From the NCBI GenBank assembly GCA_023244865.1, contig JAHFLM010000005.1, positions 1 through 19,953 of the forward strand: a stretch of 19,953 nucleotides of DNA, written 5' to 3'. Source of the stretch: Candidatus Harrisonbacteria bacterium (GTDB lineage: Bacteria > Patescibacteriota > Minisyncoccia > UBA6257 > UBA11618). The notes beneath the pieces were generated by a model. It was not told the DNA's origin, made no database searches, and worked only from the letters and a program-made list of their open reading frames with translations. Positions 11,601 to 18,922 of the stretch are shown piece by piece; position 1 is the first letter of the stretch; each line of letters begins with the position of its first letter. A program made the position numbers and the translations under genes.

Positions 11601-14237
11601 GAAAGTACTGCGGTTGTGAGTGGTAGTGATATCAGAGTCTCTATTACTGGTGATGCAAATAAAACTGGTGGAGCTACAGATCCTATAATTACTTACACTA
11701 ATAACAGCAACCGCGTAACCGACGACGCCTCTAACCACACTGCTACCTTTACTGTTACCGCCACCGACGCCGCCGCTCCAATTTACGTTTCTTCTCAAAC
11801 TTTAGATAACAACAACGATGGTACTGTAGATTTTGTGAAGGTGGTTTATTCCGAATCCGTTCTTGATTCTACAGTGGTCGCTGGTGATTATGCCGCTGGT
11901 GTAGCTGATACTACCGCTGGCAACTTAACCGAGAGCTTTACTTCAGGCACTCCTTCAAGCGGTAACGCTACCGATACTGCTAACGACGCTTCGATTTATG
12001 TTGGTGTTGTCTCAAGTGGTGAAACTTTAACCGCTAAGAAAACCGACTACACCCTAAAGATTCAGCAGACGGCCGCTATTACAGATGCCCTATCTAACTC
12101 TCTCGCTTCCTTCTCTAGTCAAACTTCCACCGATGCTGCCAAACCAATTATTAAGACTGTTACTATTGAAGATACTGATGGTGATGGTTTAGTTGATAAG
12201 GTAACTTATACTTGGTCTGAAAATATTGATACCGACGATAGTTCCGCTCCAGTCTCAGCCGACTTACCAACCACACTCTTACCAGACGGCTCTACCGCCA
12301 CCTTCGGTTCCGCTACTATTTCTGATCCTGCTGGTTCCGCCACTACAGTTGTAGTTACTGGCGTAACCGGTCAATCAACTGTTAATACTGCTGCTTCTTC
12401 CACCGCTATCTCCGGTGATCTCTCTGCTAAGTGGGTAGATGGTGCTGCTAATGTTCCTCATGCGACAGGTGGTACTGGCAACGAAAGCATTACTGATAGC
12501 GCCAAACCAGTCTTCAAGACTTCTACTACATCCGACGCAAATGCTAATGGTACTGTAGACACAATCACTTTAGTTTACTCCGAAGCCGTGGCAATTACTG
12601 ACGGTAGTGCTGGAGATGCATTTCCTGGTGTAGCTTTCGCTAACGGTTGCACAGCTGCTAATGCCAACTATGCCAGCTCTTCCACTACATCTTCCACTAT
12701 TACAGTCACAGGCTGCACCGCTAACAGCACCTCTATTACAGCTAGTCCAACCTACACTTCGGCCAGCGGTCAAATTGATGACCTTGCTACTTCTGCAAAC
12801 GAAATGGCTAACTCTGAAACCGTCACTGGTACAGATGGCGCCGGTCCAGTGATCTTAACGGCTAACGTAGATGATGCTGACTCTGATGGAGACTTGGATA
12901 CTGCCAACTTCACTTACTCAGAAAGCCTAACTAACACCGCTGCCGCTGCTAATGGCTTTGATGTTACTTCTTCCAGTAATCATGGAACTTGTAACACTGA
13001 ATCTGCCGACCCAGCCGTTTCCTCTTCTCTTGCCTTAACATTCGCTTGTAGCTCTAAGTCCACCGCCGTTGGCGATCTAAGCATTGTCTTCACGGCCAAC
13101 TCTGGTGTGCAAGATTCTGCTGGTAATAATTCACCTACAAAGACTCTTACCTCAGCCTCTTCCCCAGCTATCACAGATATCGCTGCCCCAGTTGCTCTCT
13201 CAGCCACAGTTAGTAAGTCTGTTGTTACTGGCAACCTACAAAACGGAGCAGTAATCGACGTGATATTTTCCGAGCCGGTTACTCCAACTAGCGTCACTAA
13301 CAGCAATTGGAAATTCTCTAGAAATGGCGTTGAAACTCTCGCAACTGGTAATTGGCCAGATGGCGCAACAATTGCGTATGCTCAGGGTTCTACTTCAAGC
13401 GCAGTAAAAATGACTTTATCAGCGATTACCACGAGTGGTGCTTGGGGTCCTTACACAGCTAAAGTAAACTTGGCCTCTAATAACACCTCCACTATCGTTG
13501 ATGCTTCAAGTAATCAAGCAGATGTTGCTGCCTCAGATGTTAGTATCACAGGCGTTGTTGGCCCATCTCTTAATAGCACTCCTGTTGTGACGGTTGACTC
13601 AACCACCGCCACTATCGGTTGGACAACCGTTTCTAGTACTACTAGCAACAAAGTGAAATATGGCACTACTACCTCTGTTAGTTCAACTTCTACCTCGGGC
13701 ACTCCAGGCGAAAGTAGTGCTACTCATAGTATTAGTCTTTCGAGTTTAACAGCTTCTACGCTATATTATTACCAAGTCTGTTTCACCGATACTTCTGAAT
13801 ACTGCACAACTATCGATCACTTCACTACCGGGGCCACAGTGACCTTGGCTGTCACTCAGATCGCTGCCACTAAGACAACCATGACAGCCGATGCTTCATA
13901 TACTAACGGTGGTTCCTGGACATTCAATTTCACAGTTCCAACTTCAGAAACCAATCTTCAACTAAAGTTCGGCGATTGGGTGAGTGGTGCTAATACAATT
14001 GCCGTTGCAAGTAATATGAGAATTTACTCTGCTCAGTCTTCTAATGCTGCCTCAAGTGGTGCCGCCATTACTCTCTCGGCCGCTAATACTTACAGCACCG
14101 CTTTAGCCTTAACGAGTGATTTGGACAGCGCAACCGCTGGTAGGCAGGTGCAAGTTGTGGTAGATCTTAAGGTGCCGCTCAGTACAAGTGGTGGTTCATA
14201 CTCCACTAATTACTCAGTGCAATCTTCTGGTGTATAA
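8691..14237 (+). CDS. Giant exported repeat protein with calcium-type loops, probable surface layer or adhesin
   Basis: 1848 aa. The signal peptide has KK, a hydrophobic core (FIGLTVLVVALVGLTC) and a likely cut after VNA (29). The mature part is rich in Thr, Ser, Ala, Asp and Gly and nearly free of Lys/Arg. It contains ~110-residue beta-type modules, nine of which carry a D-x-[DN]-x-[DN]-G-x-[ILV]-D-like loop (DIDGDGLID ~213, DTDNDGRVD ~330, DANSNGLID ~443, DLDLDGKID ~822, DTNTDGQVD ~930, DNNNDGTVD ~1040, DTDGDGLVD ~1162, DANANGTVD ~1282, DADSDGDLD ~1395). Such loops bind calcium in thrombospondin-type-3 and EF-hand-like repeats. Three module types (A, B, C) occur twice as near copies. A fibronectin III-like domain lies at ~1628-1712 and a separate beta domain at ~1713-1848. 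There is no C-terminal anchor; the next gene may provide one. Confidence 0.93.
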   Translation: MIKKITKNFIGLTVLVVALVGLTCQNVNASWASNTSNVNTVNTSNVVKASATFAPIGIQVVNTGAGADTLNDISLTLTGASSFDPTTDIASLTSDSSTSGVGVYLDNTPVGTFGAEDQPFAMNPGPSYIGSGPWTITISPNANIPSGNTKNYLIVLRTASGATNGHQVRVGLASVTYATAGTKTNLAVSAPSDSTYITIDTTAPTVSSRVTQDIDGDGLIDAIKVTASESILDSTLLAANFAVAGYTVASVSGTANSSTANDTIFYLNLTEGAGTCSSSDSTGCDTDALPNVTYTAGTLTDHAGTSLANTGAVAATDGASPIAKYSKYKDTDNDGRVDRVDVTFSENIVSDGYDAADYAASTAGTINLSTDSAVATSGDDLRITILGDAGKTGGATNPQITYTSNFVNTSRGLNDSSNNAVATVTIAASDSASPVIKTVTIEDANSNGLIDKLTYTWTENVDTDDSAAPVSADAPTTLLPDGQTATYGSAAFSDPAGASAAFVITGVTGQVTKNTAAGSTAISGDLSAKWVDGSGNAAHVTGATANETITDSAAPVYVSSTGNDTPSLNATGYTNRYRIVFSENLSDVDSGAVSHPNFTMVNDTNSNAVTVDEGDIYLGVGDPHTVQIVLNQADADNYTGGMTFTYNASASGNKIQDATGNLTATFSQALTDDVKPVLKTARANNVGGTADVLDAASDWVEFKFSETMTLPTIVNLEVALLFANGATDSDATDTQNLHTTGGSDNTVSRVTSVFTNDTIRVTHDQDDSANLLTPDTDTVRVTDAGLTDTASSPNAPTETPSAVTITLADLTAPTFSTRQTQDLDLDGKIDAIKVTMSESILDSTLTLGNFAVAGYTATSVSGTANGSSANDTIFYIILTEGGSGDTSALPTVTYTQGTMTDASGNLTATTGAVASTDKATPVAMSATYKDTNTDGQVDRVDITFSEVPTLSSYNASDWAASTAGTINLGAESTAVVSGSDIRVSITGDANKTGGATDPIITYTNNSNRVTDDASNHTATFTVTATDAAAPIYVSSQTLDNNNDGTVDFVKVVYSESVLDSTVVAGDYAAGVADTTAGNLTESFTSGTPSSGNATDTANDASIYVGVVSSGETLTAKKTDYTLKIQQTAAITDALSNSLASFSSQTSTDAAKPIIKTVTIEDTDGDGLVDKVTYTWSENIDTDDSSAPVSADLPTTLLPDGSTATFGSATISDPAGSATTVVVTGVTGQSTVNTAASSTAISGDLSAKWVDGAANVPHATGGTGNESITDSAKPVFKTSTTSDANANGTVDTITLVYSEAVAITDGSAGDAFPGVAFANGCTAANANYASSSTTSSTITVTGCTANSTSITASPTYTSASGQIDDLATSANEMANSETVTGTDGAGPVILTANVDDADSDGDLDTANFTYSESLTNTAAAANGFDVTSSSNHGTCNTESADPAVSSSLALTFACSSKSTAVGDLSIVFTANSGVQDSAGNNSPTKTLTSASSPAITDIAAPVALSATVSKSVVTGNLQNGAVIDVIFSEPVTPTSVTNSNWKFSRNGVETLATGNWPDGATIAYAQGSTSSAVKMTLSAITTSGAWGPYTAKVNLASNNTSTIVDASSNQADVAASDVSITGVVGPSLNSTPVVTVDSTTATIGWTTVSSTTSNKVKYGTTTSVSSTSTSGTPGESSATHSISLSSLTASTLYYYQVCFTDTSEYCTTIDHFTTGATVTLAVTQIAATKTTMTADASYTNGGSWTFNFTVPTSETNLQLKFGDWVSGANTIAVASNMRIYSAQSSNAASSGAAITLSAANTYSTALALTSDLDSATAGRQVQVVVDLKVPLSTSGGSYSTNYSVQSSGV

Positions 14238-14261
14238 TTTTAAGTTAACTGATTAAACTTC

Positions 14262-15170
14262 ATGAAATTAAACTACAAAACTCAAAATATCTTTACGGGC
14301 ATAGGTTTAGTCATTACCTCCATTGCTTTCGCCTCAACCATCACAGGAAGTATCTCGACTGGTTTGGGCGACAATGGGGGAGTCTTCGGCGTCGTTATAA
14401 CTACTCCATCGGCTAGCTCTGCTGCGGGGACATATTCTTCTACTCAAAGCATTACCTTAACAGCTACTGGTAGTAATAGTATTCAATACACCATCGACGG
14501 CACTGATCCAACTTGTAGTACTGGCACCACTTATTCCACCGCAATCTCGATTTCTTCCACCACCACCCTCAAAGCCATTTCTTGTTATGCAAATAGTAAT
14601 GCGTCTAGCGTGGCTAGTTATGCTTATGTTATTTCTTCCGGTAGTAGTGGAGGCGGCGGTGGAGGCGGTTTTGCTCCAAGCTCTAGTTCAACTACCGCAA
14701 CAACCACCACTACAATCACTGATACTACTATCGACATTAATTCTTTAAGAGCGTTAGTTACTCAGTTGCAGGCTAGAATCGCTGCGATTATAGCCGGCAG
14801 GCAATCATCCAGTGCTAGTAATGGCGGTAGCGTTGTAGCTTCGTCTAGTGCGTCTAATTCTTTCAGTCTTACTAGTAGCTTTGGTAGCTCTACTAATAGC
14901 ACGAGTTTTGCCAGTGGTTATGGTTCAGGCTTCATATTCGGTAATGACTTACAGCTAGGCTCAGTCGGAGAGGATGTTAAGAGACTTCAGGTTTACCTTA
15001 ACAATCACGGCTTTAAAGTGGCTCTAACCGGTCCAGGTTCTCCTAATAATGAAACTACCAAGTTTGGTCTCGGCACTCAAAAAGCACTCAAGCTTTTCCA
15101 AAAGAGCGTTAATATTTCAGCCAGCGGCTTCTTCGGTCCCACTACCCGAGCCTACGTAAATTCTCATTAA
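14262..15170 (+). CDS. Exported peptidoglycan-binding protein with a chitobiase-C-like domain
   Basis: 302 aa. The N-terminal signal has a hydrophobic core (IFTGIGLVITSIAFAST). Residues ~48-124 (ITLTATGSNSIQYTIDGTDP ... TTLKAISCYANSN) match the chitobiase/beta-hexosaminidase C-terminal-like beta fold, with C85 and C108 placed for a disulphide. A Gly7 run and Ser/Thr linker follow (~126-157), then a short helix (LRALVTQLQARIAAIIAG), a second Ser-rich linker, and a PG_binding_1 domain at ~229-300 (LQLGSVGEDVKRLQVYLNNHGF ... KALKLFQ ... GFFGPTTRAYVN). It starts 24 bp after the giant surface-protein gene with no terminator between, so it is probably co-transcribed. The likely role is to hold surface material on the cell wall; this is inference. 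No catalytic residues are seen. Confidence 0.92.
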   Translation: MKLNYKTQNIFTGIGLVITSIAFASTITGSISTGLGDNGGVFGVVITTPSASSAAGTYSSTQSITLTATGSNSIQYTIDGTDPTCSTGTTYSTAISISSTTTLKAISCYANSNASSVASYAYVISSGSSGGGGGGGFAPSSSSTTATTTTTITDTTIDINSLRALVTQLQARIAAIIAGRQSSSASNGGSVVASSSASNSFSLTSSFGSSTNSTSFASGYGSGFIFGNDLQLGSVGEDVKRLQVYLNNHGFKVALTGPGSPNNETTKFGLGTQKALKLFQKSVNISASGFFGPTTRAYVNSH

Positions 15171-15186
15171 TAAAAATAAGACACGT

Positions 15187-15223
15187 ACAAAACAAGGTGT
15201 GATTACACCTTGTTTTGTTAATA
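15187..15223 (+). terminator. Terminator of the surface-protein operon
   Basis: ACAAAACAAGGTGT-GATT-ACACCTTGTTTTGT is a perfect 14-bp stem with a 4-nt loop, 16 nt after the stop. Its T-rich right arm acts as the tail. The A-rich left arm could let it work on the other strand too. Confidence 0.85.
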
Positions 15224-15250
15224 AAGATTGTGGCAATCTAAACTAAATAG

Positions 15251-15553
15251 ATGCTCTATAACAAATTAGTCCGCGACAACATTCCAGAAATTATTAAAGC
15301 TAAAGGCGAAGCTGTATCTTTTCATATTGCGAGCGAAGAAGAGTTTATTTTCAAGCTCAAAGAAAAACTTTTAGAAGAGGCGAGTGAGTTTAATGAATCG
15401 AGCAGTATTGAAGAATTGGCCGATCTAATGGAAGTCATCGATGCCCTTGTCACTTTCTATAATTTTACACCCGAAGATTTAGCCAAAATAAAAGTCACCA
15501 AAAAATCCCAAAGAGGCGCTTTTAATAAAAGAATTATCCTCTACGAATCATAG
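15251..15553 (+). CDS. MazG-like house-cleaning pyrophosphohydrolase (COG4997 type)
   Basis: 100 aa. The N-terminus YNKLVRDNIPEIIKAKGE is the signature of the COG4997 group related to phosphoribosyl-ATP pyrophosphohydrolase and MazG. The metal-binding acidic helices are KLLEEASEF (E43, E46) and IEELADLMEVIDAL (E55, D58), and the C-terminus RGAFNKRIILYE is also typical. Such proteins are predicted to hydrolyse non-canonical NTPs to NMP and pyrophosphate. This is the second all-alpha NTP-PPase in the window. There is no Shine-Dalgarno before the ATG. It stands alone between the operon terminator and a repeat. Confidence 0.92.
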   Translation: MLYNKLVRDNIPEIIKAKGEAVSFHIASEEEFIFKLKEKLLEEASEFNESSSIEELADLMEVIDALVTFYNFTPEDLAKIKVTKKSQRGAFNKRIILYES

Positions 15554-15562
15554 GTAGGAGCC

Positions 15563-15608
15563 GTCATTGCGAGGGCTTGATTCCGAGAGTCAACCCGTGG
15601 CAATCTCT
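15563..15608 (+). repeat. GTCATTGCGAGG...GTGGCAATCTC palindromic repeat
   Basis: The ends CATTGCGAGGG and CGTGGCAATCTC flank an inner GGGCTTGA/TCAACCC hairpin. Repeats with this GTCATTGCGAG...GGCAATCTC frame are common between genes in many bacteria. A short echo, AGATTGTGGCAATCT, lies at 15225-15239. Confidence 0.65.
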
Positions 15609-15650
15609 TATTATAAAGTTCATTCATCTTTAAATTTTTAAATATTGCTC

Positions 15651-16136
15651 ATGTCCCTCCAAATCCTTAAAAAAGAAACCTTTCTTAAAATGCTCGAAAA
15701 TAGCATTGGTTCAAAAATCTTCAATTCTCTTTTAGCTGTCGATGAAAACGGCGCAATAAAAGATATCTTAAACGACGCCGAATTTTCCTGCGCCTTTTTT
15801 GTGAGTAATATTTTAACTCTTTTCGAATTTCTTCCCCGCCCAAGAGCCACCGTTAAATCCCTGCGCGAAGAATTACTAACCAAAAATAATCTTACCGTTA
15901 TTCCAGAAATCGCATCAATCGAACCGGGCGACATCATTTTCTGGGAAAATAAAAAACACGAAGATGGCACCGAAACCGAGCATGTCGGCTTTGCTTTAAA
16001 TAATTCCGAAGCCGTCTCCACAAGCTTCAAAGAGCGTTGCGTCGCCCGCCACGACATCACCTACGGTAAGTCTGAATCCGGCACCCCTAACCGCCCCATC
16101 ACCCTAATCATCCGCCCCACCTTCCAGTCAATCTAA
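15651..16136 (+). CDS. Putative NlpC/P60- or CHAP-like cysteine hydrolase
   Basis: 161 aa from the ATG at 15651 (an upstream TTG would add two residues). The order C47 in AEFSCAFFVSNIL, then EPGDIIFWEN (91-100), then H111 in TEHVGFALNNSEAVS, then a third polar site H134 (VARHDITYG), matches the Cys-His core of papain-like NlpC/P60 and CHAP amidases: Cys at the start of a helix, a GD-[IV]-xFW strand, and an HVGxxL strand. No signal peptide is seen, so it would act in the cytoplasm or be exported another way. Similar short proteins occur in CPR genomes as hypotheticals, as far as I recall. Family membership is inferred from motif order only. It lies 97 bp from the MazG-like gene across a repeat. 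Confidence 0.75.
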   Translation: MSLQILKKETFLKMLENSIGSKIFNSLLAVDENGAIKDILNDAEFSCAFFVSNILTLFEFLPRPRATVKSLREELLTKNNLTVIPEIASIEPGDIIFWENKKHEDGTETEHVGFALNNSEAVSTSFKERCVARHDITYGKSESGTPNRPITLIIRPTFQSI

Positions 16137-16148
16137 TCACCCCACTAT

Positions 16149-16169
16149 TAATTTAAAAGAGAACCACCT
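16149..16169 (+). repeat. Partial relative of the outer arm at 8277-8297
   Basis: TAATTTAAAAGAGAACCACCT matches TAATTTAAAAGCGAGCCGCCT at 18 of 21 positions. No matching second arm is present. Confidence 0.5.
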
Positions 16170-16211
16170 AACTTATGCACATGTGCGTAAGTTTAATTTT
16201 ATCGCTATAAT
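16170..16211 (+). promoter_or_regulatory. Palindrome and -10 box before the Cys-rich protein gene
   Basis: AACTTATGCAC-AT-GTGCGTAAGTT (16170-16193) is a 24-bp palindrome with one mismatched pair, sitting where the -35 would be. TATAAT follows at 16206-16211, 18 nt before the ATG, giving a very short leader. There is no Shine-Dalgarno (AAATAAACTTATG). The palindrome is a candidate operator. Confidence 0.55.
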
Positions 16212-16229
16212 TAAAAGATAAATAAACTT

Positions 16230-17351
16230 ATGTCTCCACGTCCAAAAAAGCATCACAGAGCGCACAATCTTTCTATATTACTTCTAGCTGCCGTAGCTCT
16301 TCTTATCGTCGCCTTTTTCGCCTTCAATCAATCTAACATCCGCTCTCAGGCTTCTGAAGTCGCCTTTGACTACAGTCATTATAACGAAATTTGGAATGGC
16401 CCTAGTTGTAGTAATTCTTCGGCTACAGGTGATAGGTGTATTTTATATGGCTCGGTAGCTGGTAGTTGTCAGCAAAATTATACTCCAAGCTGCGGATCTC
16501 CTTCTGGTAGCGAGCCAGGTGCCGGTATTCCATGGCAGACAGCTCATGCCAAATGTAGTGTGAGCATAACAAATCAGTCCCAATGCGATATTTCTAGTGG
16601 TTGTGAGTGGAATAGCGCGGGCAATCATTGTCAACTTCCTAGCTGTGGTCAATTTGCATCTCAAGGGAAAGCTGTTTGTGATGGTAAAAGAGTAAATATA
16701 GGAACTTCAAGTTCGCCGTCCCTCACCCCTCTTTGTTTCTTCAAGAAAAGTTACACCAGCGGCTATCACTGTGAATACAATAAGGATGCCCAACCTAAGA
16801 ATTGTGGAGATGCTCAAAGTTTTGGAGTAAATTTCTGCAATAACTTTTATTCTCAATCAGAAGGCTCTTGTTATGCAGATATAATATATCCAACTCCAAA
16901 TTGTGGCCCTAATGCTGCTGGTGACCCAGATTGTTATATGAATATTATGAGAGATATAAAATTCTCGTGTGTTTCTAGATGCTCTTCTTATAAAACAAGT
17001 GATACTTGCACAGGACTTTGTGTCTGGTCAGACACTTCTGGCCCAGCAGCTGGCAGTCCTTCCACGGGCCAATGTAGTTATAGAGTTTGTAGTAAGATTA
17101 CCGATCAAGATAAATGTCGTAAGTCAGAATGTCAGTGGAATCCAATAGATCCAGGTCCTAGTGCCGGTGGTCCTACTGGTAGCTGTTCGGATTTCCGACA
17201 ATACCAATCTTCTCATGGCTCTATGATGGTCGACCCCACTTGGGCTGCAACTTCTGCTTCAACATCAAGCTTCGGAGCTGCTGGCGCCGCAACCCCCACC
17301 TCCTCAGTTTCCGCCCCACCTCCCCCAGTTTGTAGCGGTACCGGTTGCTAA
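16230..17351 (+). CDS. Cysteine-rich exported protein, function unknown
   Basis: 373 aa. It has a basic N-terminus (MSPRPKKHHRAHN), a hydrophobic segment at ~14-33 (LSILLLAAVALLIVAFFAF), and a possible signal peptidase site near RSQAS; it is either exported or N-anchored. The mature part has 28 cysteines, an even number, with few long hydrophobic stretches. At least three copies of a C-x(3-5)-C-x-W motif recur (QCDISSGCEWNSAGNHC ~118-134; TCTGLCVW ~260; KCRKSECQW ~292), like PSI or plexin-type Cys knots. The C-terminus is Ser/Ala/Pro-rich and ends PPPPVCSGTGC. Disulphide bonding outside the membrane is inferred. It has its own -10 box and palindrome upstream and a strong terminator downstream. 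No enzyme motif is seen. Confidence 0.87.
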   Translation: MSPRPKKHHRAHNLSILLLAAVALLIVAFFAFNQSNIRSQASEVAFDYSHYNEIWNGPSCSNSSATGDRCILYGSVAGSCQQNYTPSCGSPSGSEPGAGIPWQTAHAKCSVSITNQSQCDISSGCEWNSAGNHCQLPSCGQFASQGKAVCDGKRVNIGTSSSPSLTPLCFFKKSYTSGYHCEYNKDAQPKNCGDAQSFGVNFCNNFYSQSEGSCYADIIYPTPNCGPNAAGDPDCYMNIMRDIKFSCVSRCSSYKTSDTCTGLCVWSDTSGPAAGSPSTGQCSYRVCSKITDQDKCRKSECQWNPIDPGPSAGGPTGSCSDFRQYQSSHGSMMVDPTWAATSASTSSFGAAGAATPTSSVSAPPPPVCSGTGC

Positions 17352-17356
17352 AATTT

Positions 17357-17385
17357 AAAAAATACCCCGCTCGGGGTATTTTTTT
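17357..17385 (+). terminator. Rho-independent terminator
   Basis: AAAATACCCC-GCTC-GGGGTATTTT followed by more T (17377-17385 is TATTTTTTT). A strong, nearly symmetrical hairpin 6 nt after the Cys-rich gene. Confidence 0.93.
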
Positions 17386-17419
17386 GTCGTGATAAGTGTC
17401 TTGTGTATCGTGTCTTTGC

Positions 17420-17425
17420 TATAAT
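17420..17425 (+). promoter_or_regulatory. -10 box of the pilin-like gene, leaderless arrangement
   Basis: GCTATAATTAAA is shared with the region before the Cys-rich gene (16204-16215). Here TATAAT ends 7 nt before the ATG at 17433, so the transcript should begin at the start codon. There is no Shine-Dalgarno. Confidence 0.6.
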
Positions 17426-17432
17426 TAAACCA

Positions 17433-18839
17433 ATGAAGCGTAATGGAAAATTTAAAACGCTCGCCGGCTTGTCCCGAGCCGAGTCGAGGGGTTTTACATT
17501 GCTCGAAGTTTTAATTTACCTCGCTATTTTCACCATCGTTTCTTTGGCTTTTTCTAGAATCGTTATGTCGCTTGTTGCGATTAACGCCGGGCAAGATGCT
17601 CGCAATGAAGTCTTGCAACAAAGCAACTACTCTCTCGAAACCGTTCAAAGATTAATCGGCGAAGCCACCACTGTTGTCGTCAGAAATAAATGGGGTACTG
17701 GCTCAGATTCAAACGTTTATTATTACAAAGAATATCCTCCAGTTAATCCCACCGGCCAAAATCCTTGCGTTACCAATCTCACAAATAATAACGGCAAAGA
17801 AGACGAAGCCGATTGTCAGCCTTATACCTTAACTGAGGAGCGAACTACCACTACCGGCAATAAGCTTGCCACGAACGGCGGTGCTTTGGGCGGCATTATC
17901 GAAAGCCACCTCTATTTAAAGATGGGTAGTGAGGCCAACGACAACGCTAACGATCCCAATAGTCCTGTCCATATTTACTTGGACAGTGTAACCGGCAAAA
18001 TAGCCTTAGAGCAAGGTAAGGGGACTGGCCACAAAACTCTCTATCTCACCGACGACAAAGTAAAATTAACCAAATTAGTTTTCACTAAAATTATTAAGGT
18101 TAGAAAAGATGTTAATCCTTCTGCTAATTTAGTCACCATTAGTGGTTCTAATACCGACGTAATTTTGAATGGCTATAAATGCATTCGTTCCGGCTCTAAT
18201 CACATTTGCGATACTCTCTATGGCAATATTCTACAGGCCGACGATGCTTCTCAGGGTGCTTTAGCTGGCGAGCTTGATAAAACTAAAATTACTCACATCG
18301 ACGGGCCAGAAGTCGTCAACATCGATTTAGCGATGAATTATAATAGCACCTCGCCCTACAAACAGTTTACTAAAAATTTTAGCCTTGGTGTTTCCAAAGC
18401 CAAAGCCGCCGTTTTCGATACAACTTTAACCCCCTCAAATATCTCCGCTAAAATCGGCACTACGAGTAATCGTTGGGATATTTATGGCAACACTATTAAT
18501 ACTACCAACCTAACCATTGGTAGCGGCGGTTCATCTCTCAATAAGATTATTAAGGGTAGTTTCACAGTGACGGCCCCGTCATCATTTAGTGTGGAGGGTA
18601 ATACCAAGGTTCTTTACTTCAATCGAGACGTCACTATTTCCAATATCGCTTCCAGTGACACTATTATCATTACCCCGGCCGGTGACCCCACCGGCGGCTC
18701 CGGTTCAGTTCCAGATAGACTTATCCCAGTCTATAAATGGAAAGACGCAAATACCATAAACGTCAATTTCACCACCCCTTTCACGACCGCAAACGGCGGC
18801 AGCGCCACCTACACCTTCAACTACGTAGTCATTAAATAA
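17433..18839 (+). CDS. Type IV pilin-like protein with a long beta-rich C-terminus
   Basis: 468 aa from the ATG at 17433; a GTG at 17403 lies upstream of the -10 box and is rejected. The class III signal is RAESRG20|F21TLLEVLIYLAIFTIVSLAF, with Gly at -1, Phe at +1 and Glu at +5, as cut and methylated by PilD-type peptidase. The hydrophobic helix extends to ~residue 52. The usual pilin is 130-200 aa; here ~415 residues follow. Cys pairs (in QNPCVTN, EADCQ, KCIRSG, HICDT) could form disulphides. From ~330 the sequence (NISAKIGTTSNRWDIYGNTI, then NTTNLTIGSGGSS) is like the shaft-to-tip region of phage tail fibres. It is probably a minor or tip pilin of a type IV pilus or DNA-uptake machine. No other pilus gene is in the window. 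Confidence 0.87.
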   Translation: MKRNGKFKTLAGLSRAESRGFTLLEVLIYLAIFTIVSLAFSRIVMSLVAINAGQDARNEVLQQSNYSLETVQRLIGEATTVVVRNKWGTGSDSNVYYYKEYPPVNPTGQNPCVTNLTNNNGKEDEADCQPYTLTEERTTTTGNKLATNGGALGGIIESHLYLKMGSEANDNANDPNSPVHIYLDSVTGKIALEQGKGTGHKTLYLTDDKVKLTKLVFTKIIKVRKDVNPSANLVTISGSNTDVILNGYKCIRSGSNHICDTLYGNILQADDASQGALAGELDKTKITHIDGPEVVNIDLAMNYNSTSPYKQFTKNFSLGVSKAKAAVFDTTLTPSNISAKIGTTSNRWDIYGNTINTTNLTIGSGGSSLNKIIKGSFTVTAPSSFSVEGNTKVLYFNRDVTISNIASSDTIIITPAGDPTGGSGSVPDRLIPVYKWKDANTINVNFTTPFTTANGGSATYTFNYVVIK

Positions 18840-18864
18840 CCTCTGTTTATTGTCGCCATAAAAA

Positions 18865-18896
18865 GATTGTCTTCCTGAACTTGTTTCAGGATCACC
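18865..18896 (+). repeat. Intergenic hairpin repeat, copy 4
   Basis: GATTGTCTTCCTGAA-C-TTG-TTTCAGGATCACC: the family frame GATTGTC...GGATC with a TCCTGAA/TTCAGGA stem. Confidence 0.75.
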
Positions 18897-18922
18897 AAAA
18901 TTGTTACCCGCCCTAAGAACCC

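Noticed and set aside
12980..13306. Antisense open frame inside the giant surface-protein gene (others at 11592, 12570, 13514 minus and 12661 plus)
   Set aside because: The biased Thr/Ser/Ala codons of the repeat protein make stop-free shadow frames; none has a start context or family features.
8691..14237. Dockerin or cellulosome scaffold assignment from the DxDxDG loops
   Set aside because: Dockerins have two 22-residue loop-helix repeats near one end; here single loops recur in long beta-type modules with no cohesin or enzyme partner visible.
15638..16060. 140-codon minus-strand frame
   Set aside because: Antisense to the cysteine hydrolase-like gene, which has the motifs; the minus translation has none.
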